Assembly: GCA_963608705.1 (NCBI GenBank)
Contig: CAVDHB010000073.1
Location: 1 to 16,744 of the forward strand
DNA: 16,744 bases
Origin: CAVDHB01 sp963608705
GTDB taxonomy: Bacteria > Bacteroidota > Bacteroidia > Bacteroidales > Bacteroidaceae
Reading direction: 5' to 3'
Below, piece by piece: positions 15,531-16,744 of the stretch. Positions within the stretch are counted from its first letter, which is position 1. Each line of letters starts with the position of its first letter. Both the position numbers and the translations under genes were made by a program. Under the pieces are notes generated by a model, which was not told the DNA's origin, did no database searches, and saw only the letters and a program-made list of their open reading frames with translations.

Positions 15531-16010
15531 ATGCGTATAGTTTTGTTTATATGTAGTACATTTTGTGTACTAATGGCATTAGGGTGCATTCATAAGTCGA
15601 CCTCTTTACAAAAAGTAAAGATGAACTGTTCCTGTGTCAGTGTAAATGATGATAATAAATCGATTGTATTGCAATTAATGAATAGTGATACAATCGCATT
15701 ACCTGTTGGAAAAGCAACGGTAGTAATGACAAATAATACAGATAGTGTATATACCACAGGTACGTACTACAAAATAGAAAGACTGGAAGATAAAGAATGG
15801 ATCGAAATACCAAGAAAGTATGGCTCTTTTGAAGATATTGGATATGTCATAAAGCCCAATGGAGGAAAATGGACTTTTATAATTAACCTAGAAAACGTAA
15901 AATACACTTACAAGGAAGAGGTCTATAGAATATGTAAAATAATAAGCAAAGGTGAAAATAAGCAATATTTATATTGTACTTTCTATATTAGAAAAAGTGT
16001 ATATAAATAG
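15531..16010 (+). CDS. Lipoprotein with Ig-like (Big_14-type) fold
   Basis: The 159-residue product has a short signal sequence with lipobox LMALGC (Cys19 would be lipidated) followed by a beta-rich domain. The segment VVMTNNTDSVYTTGTYYKIE, then a W-E-I-P stretch, FEDIGYVIKPNGGKWTFIIN and a late YRICKII strand follow the layout of a bacterial Ig-like domain found in many short Bacteroidota and Firmicutes lipoproteins (Big_14-like). Two cysteines (C33, C35) lie early in the mature part. The role is unknown; the close pairing with a protease stub suggests it may once have been its partner, perhaps an inhibitor or anchor, but this is a guess. The gene appears intact and ends just before repeat copy D. 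Confidence 0.7.
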   Translation: MRIVLFICSTFCVLMALGCIHKSTSLQKVKMNCSCVSVNDDNKSIVLQLMNSDTIALPVGKATVVMTNNTDSVYTTGTYYKIERLEDKEWIEIPRKYGSFEDIGYVIKPNGGKWTFIINLENVKYTYKEEVYRICKIISKGENKQYLYCTFYIRKSVYK

Positions 16011-16123
16011 GTAGATACTTATATCTTTTATGCCATATTCATATCCTCAGATTATGAGAGAGAAATGAGAGGAGAAATACATGTATCCACCAGGAGAGCC
16101 TTTGATATTTAGGTATTCTGTGT

Positions 16124-16176
16124 AGAAAATATGTAGTATAATGTAGTTAAATGTAGGTGAATCGCCCCACCTACAT
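16124..16176. repeat. Phased TGTAG repeats and hairpin in copy D
   Basis: ATGTAGT, ATGTAGT and ATGTAGG follow each other at roughly 10 bp intervals, then the last one forms an inverted repeat with CCACCTACAT (16151-16176; one mismatch at the loop end). The same layout is mirrored at 1299-1345. Spacing by one helical turn suggests protein binding on one face of the DNA. Confidence 0.65.
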
Positions 16177-16693
16177 AGGAATATCATTTTAATATACAGC
16201 GATTTATGAGTGATTTATGTAGATAAATTCTTGAAGATTCTTTCTGGGAATGGCTATTTCCTTGTTCTCAAAAAAACAGCCTGTATATATTTTCTAAATT
16301 TAATGTCCGTAATCTTACCACCTCGAGAAGTTAGACTATTAAGCATAAGAAGTTTCTACTGTAGAGAACAGGATACGTTCGGACTCTTCGTGAGGAAATC
16401 CAGTGGAAAAGGATTCATTATTCACCACATGGCTAAATTTACTCACCGTATGACGAAATTTGCACAGTGAGTTATGAGTCGCTATTCACCGTGTTTGACT
16501 CTATGTAATGAAGAGATTAGACTGGAGAGTATGAGGTTGTCTCAATGCGACTTACCATTCTCCTGTCTTATAAATGGAAAATTACTGTGCATTGTAAATC
16601 TTCTTCTCTGTGTGTACTTTATGAAGAGAAATGGACGAAAAAGTGAAGGACAATGGTACAATGTAGGCTCATTTCCAGCGATTTTAGGTTGTT

Positions 16694-16724
16694 TAGTGTA
16701 GGCTAGTGTAGGCTTAGTGTAGGC
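16694..16724 (+). repeat. Three tandem TAGTGTAGGC units
   Basis: TAGTGTAGGC occurs at 16694-16703, 16704-16713 and 16715-16724, identical and 10-11 bp apart. A related ATGTAGGCTC lies at 16661-16670. The array follows the end of the homology with copy C. Confidence 0.8.
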
Positions 16725-16744
16725 AATATTCCTGTTTTTTGTCA

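Larger units (their letters stand above)
16016..16744 (+). repeat. Copy D, longest member of the interspersed repeat family
   Basis: The left part (16016-16495) is the inverted mate of 972-1465. The next part (about 16470-16551) is the inverted mate of 7-93. The third part (16558-16684) is a direct repeat of 14600-14724. It thus contains all modules seen elsewhere in the window, in the order TGTAG-hairpin, ORF-like part, CACGGTGA cluster, TTGAGACAACC module, ATGGACGAAAAAG module and a TAGTGTAGGC array. Frames of 86 and 75 codons (16210-16470, 16474-16701) lie in it but are probably not genes. It continues past the window end. Confidence 0.9.

Noticed and set aside
16694..16724. Start of a CRISPR array
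   Set aside because: The units are 10 bp with 0-1 bp between them, without spacers, and there are no cas genes in the window.

Overview
The window looks like a chromosomal segment of a gut-type Bacteroidales bacterium, most likely Bacteroidaceae (Bacteroides or Phocaeicola-like). The grounds are the conserved divergent layout of dnaE-trxA against psd-pssA-DUF4834-mtnN-luxS, several promoters of the Bacteroidota type (TTTG, 19-20 nt, TAnnTTTG), weak Shine-Dalgarno signals, and typical Bacteroidota families (an OMP_b-brl_3-type barrel, short lipoproteins, DUF4834). The genus is inferred; there is no rRNA here.

Layout. 1-1470 holds two pieces of an interspersed repeat family around a small lipoprotein gene. 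1531-3953 is a decayed accessory locus: an IS630-like transposase stump, a stretch resembling a double-glycine leader peptide, and an outer-membrane beta-barrel gene broken by a one-base change in an A7 tract. 4140-9702 on the minus strand carries an MFS transporter, thioredoxin (trxA, with a strong terminator) and DNA polymerase III alpha (dnaE). 9881-12824 on the plus strand is a tight five-gene operon: psd and pssA make phosphatidylethanolamine, a small DUF4834 membrane protein follows, and mtnN plus luxS recycle S-adenosylhomocysteine to homocysteine and release the AI-2 precursor. A clean intrinsic terminator closes it. 13033-13788 (minus) encodes a secreted protein with six CxxC pairs in DnaJ-like CxxCxGxG arrangements. 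13900-15000 is AT-rich and without genes apart from one repeat copy. 15000-16010 is a graveyard: a collapsed toxin-antitoxin pair, the C-terminal stub of a trypsin-like protease, and an intact-looking Ig-like lipoprotein. 16016-16744 is the longest repeat copy.

How the parts relate. The central housekeeping block (dnaE to luxS) looks intact and ordinary. Both flanks are degraded accessory DNA bordered by members of one modular repeat family. The copies at 972-1465 and 16016-16495 are inverted relative to each other, so the roughly 14.5 kb between them could in principle be inverted by recombination. The repeats carry short hairpins (ACTCACCG/CGGTGAGT and ATGTAGGTGA/TCACCTACAT) and helically phased TGTAG motifs. 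They look like a non-autonomous or protein-binding repeat; no enzyme that mobilises them is visible here. I did not find a complete undescribed system. The best leads are this repeat family, the leader-like segment fused to the barrel gene, and the secreted cysteine-rich protein.
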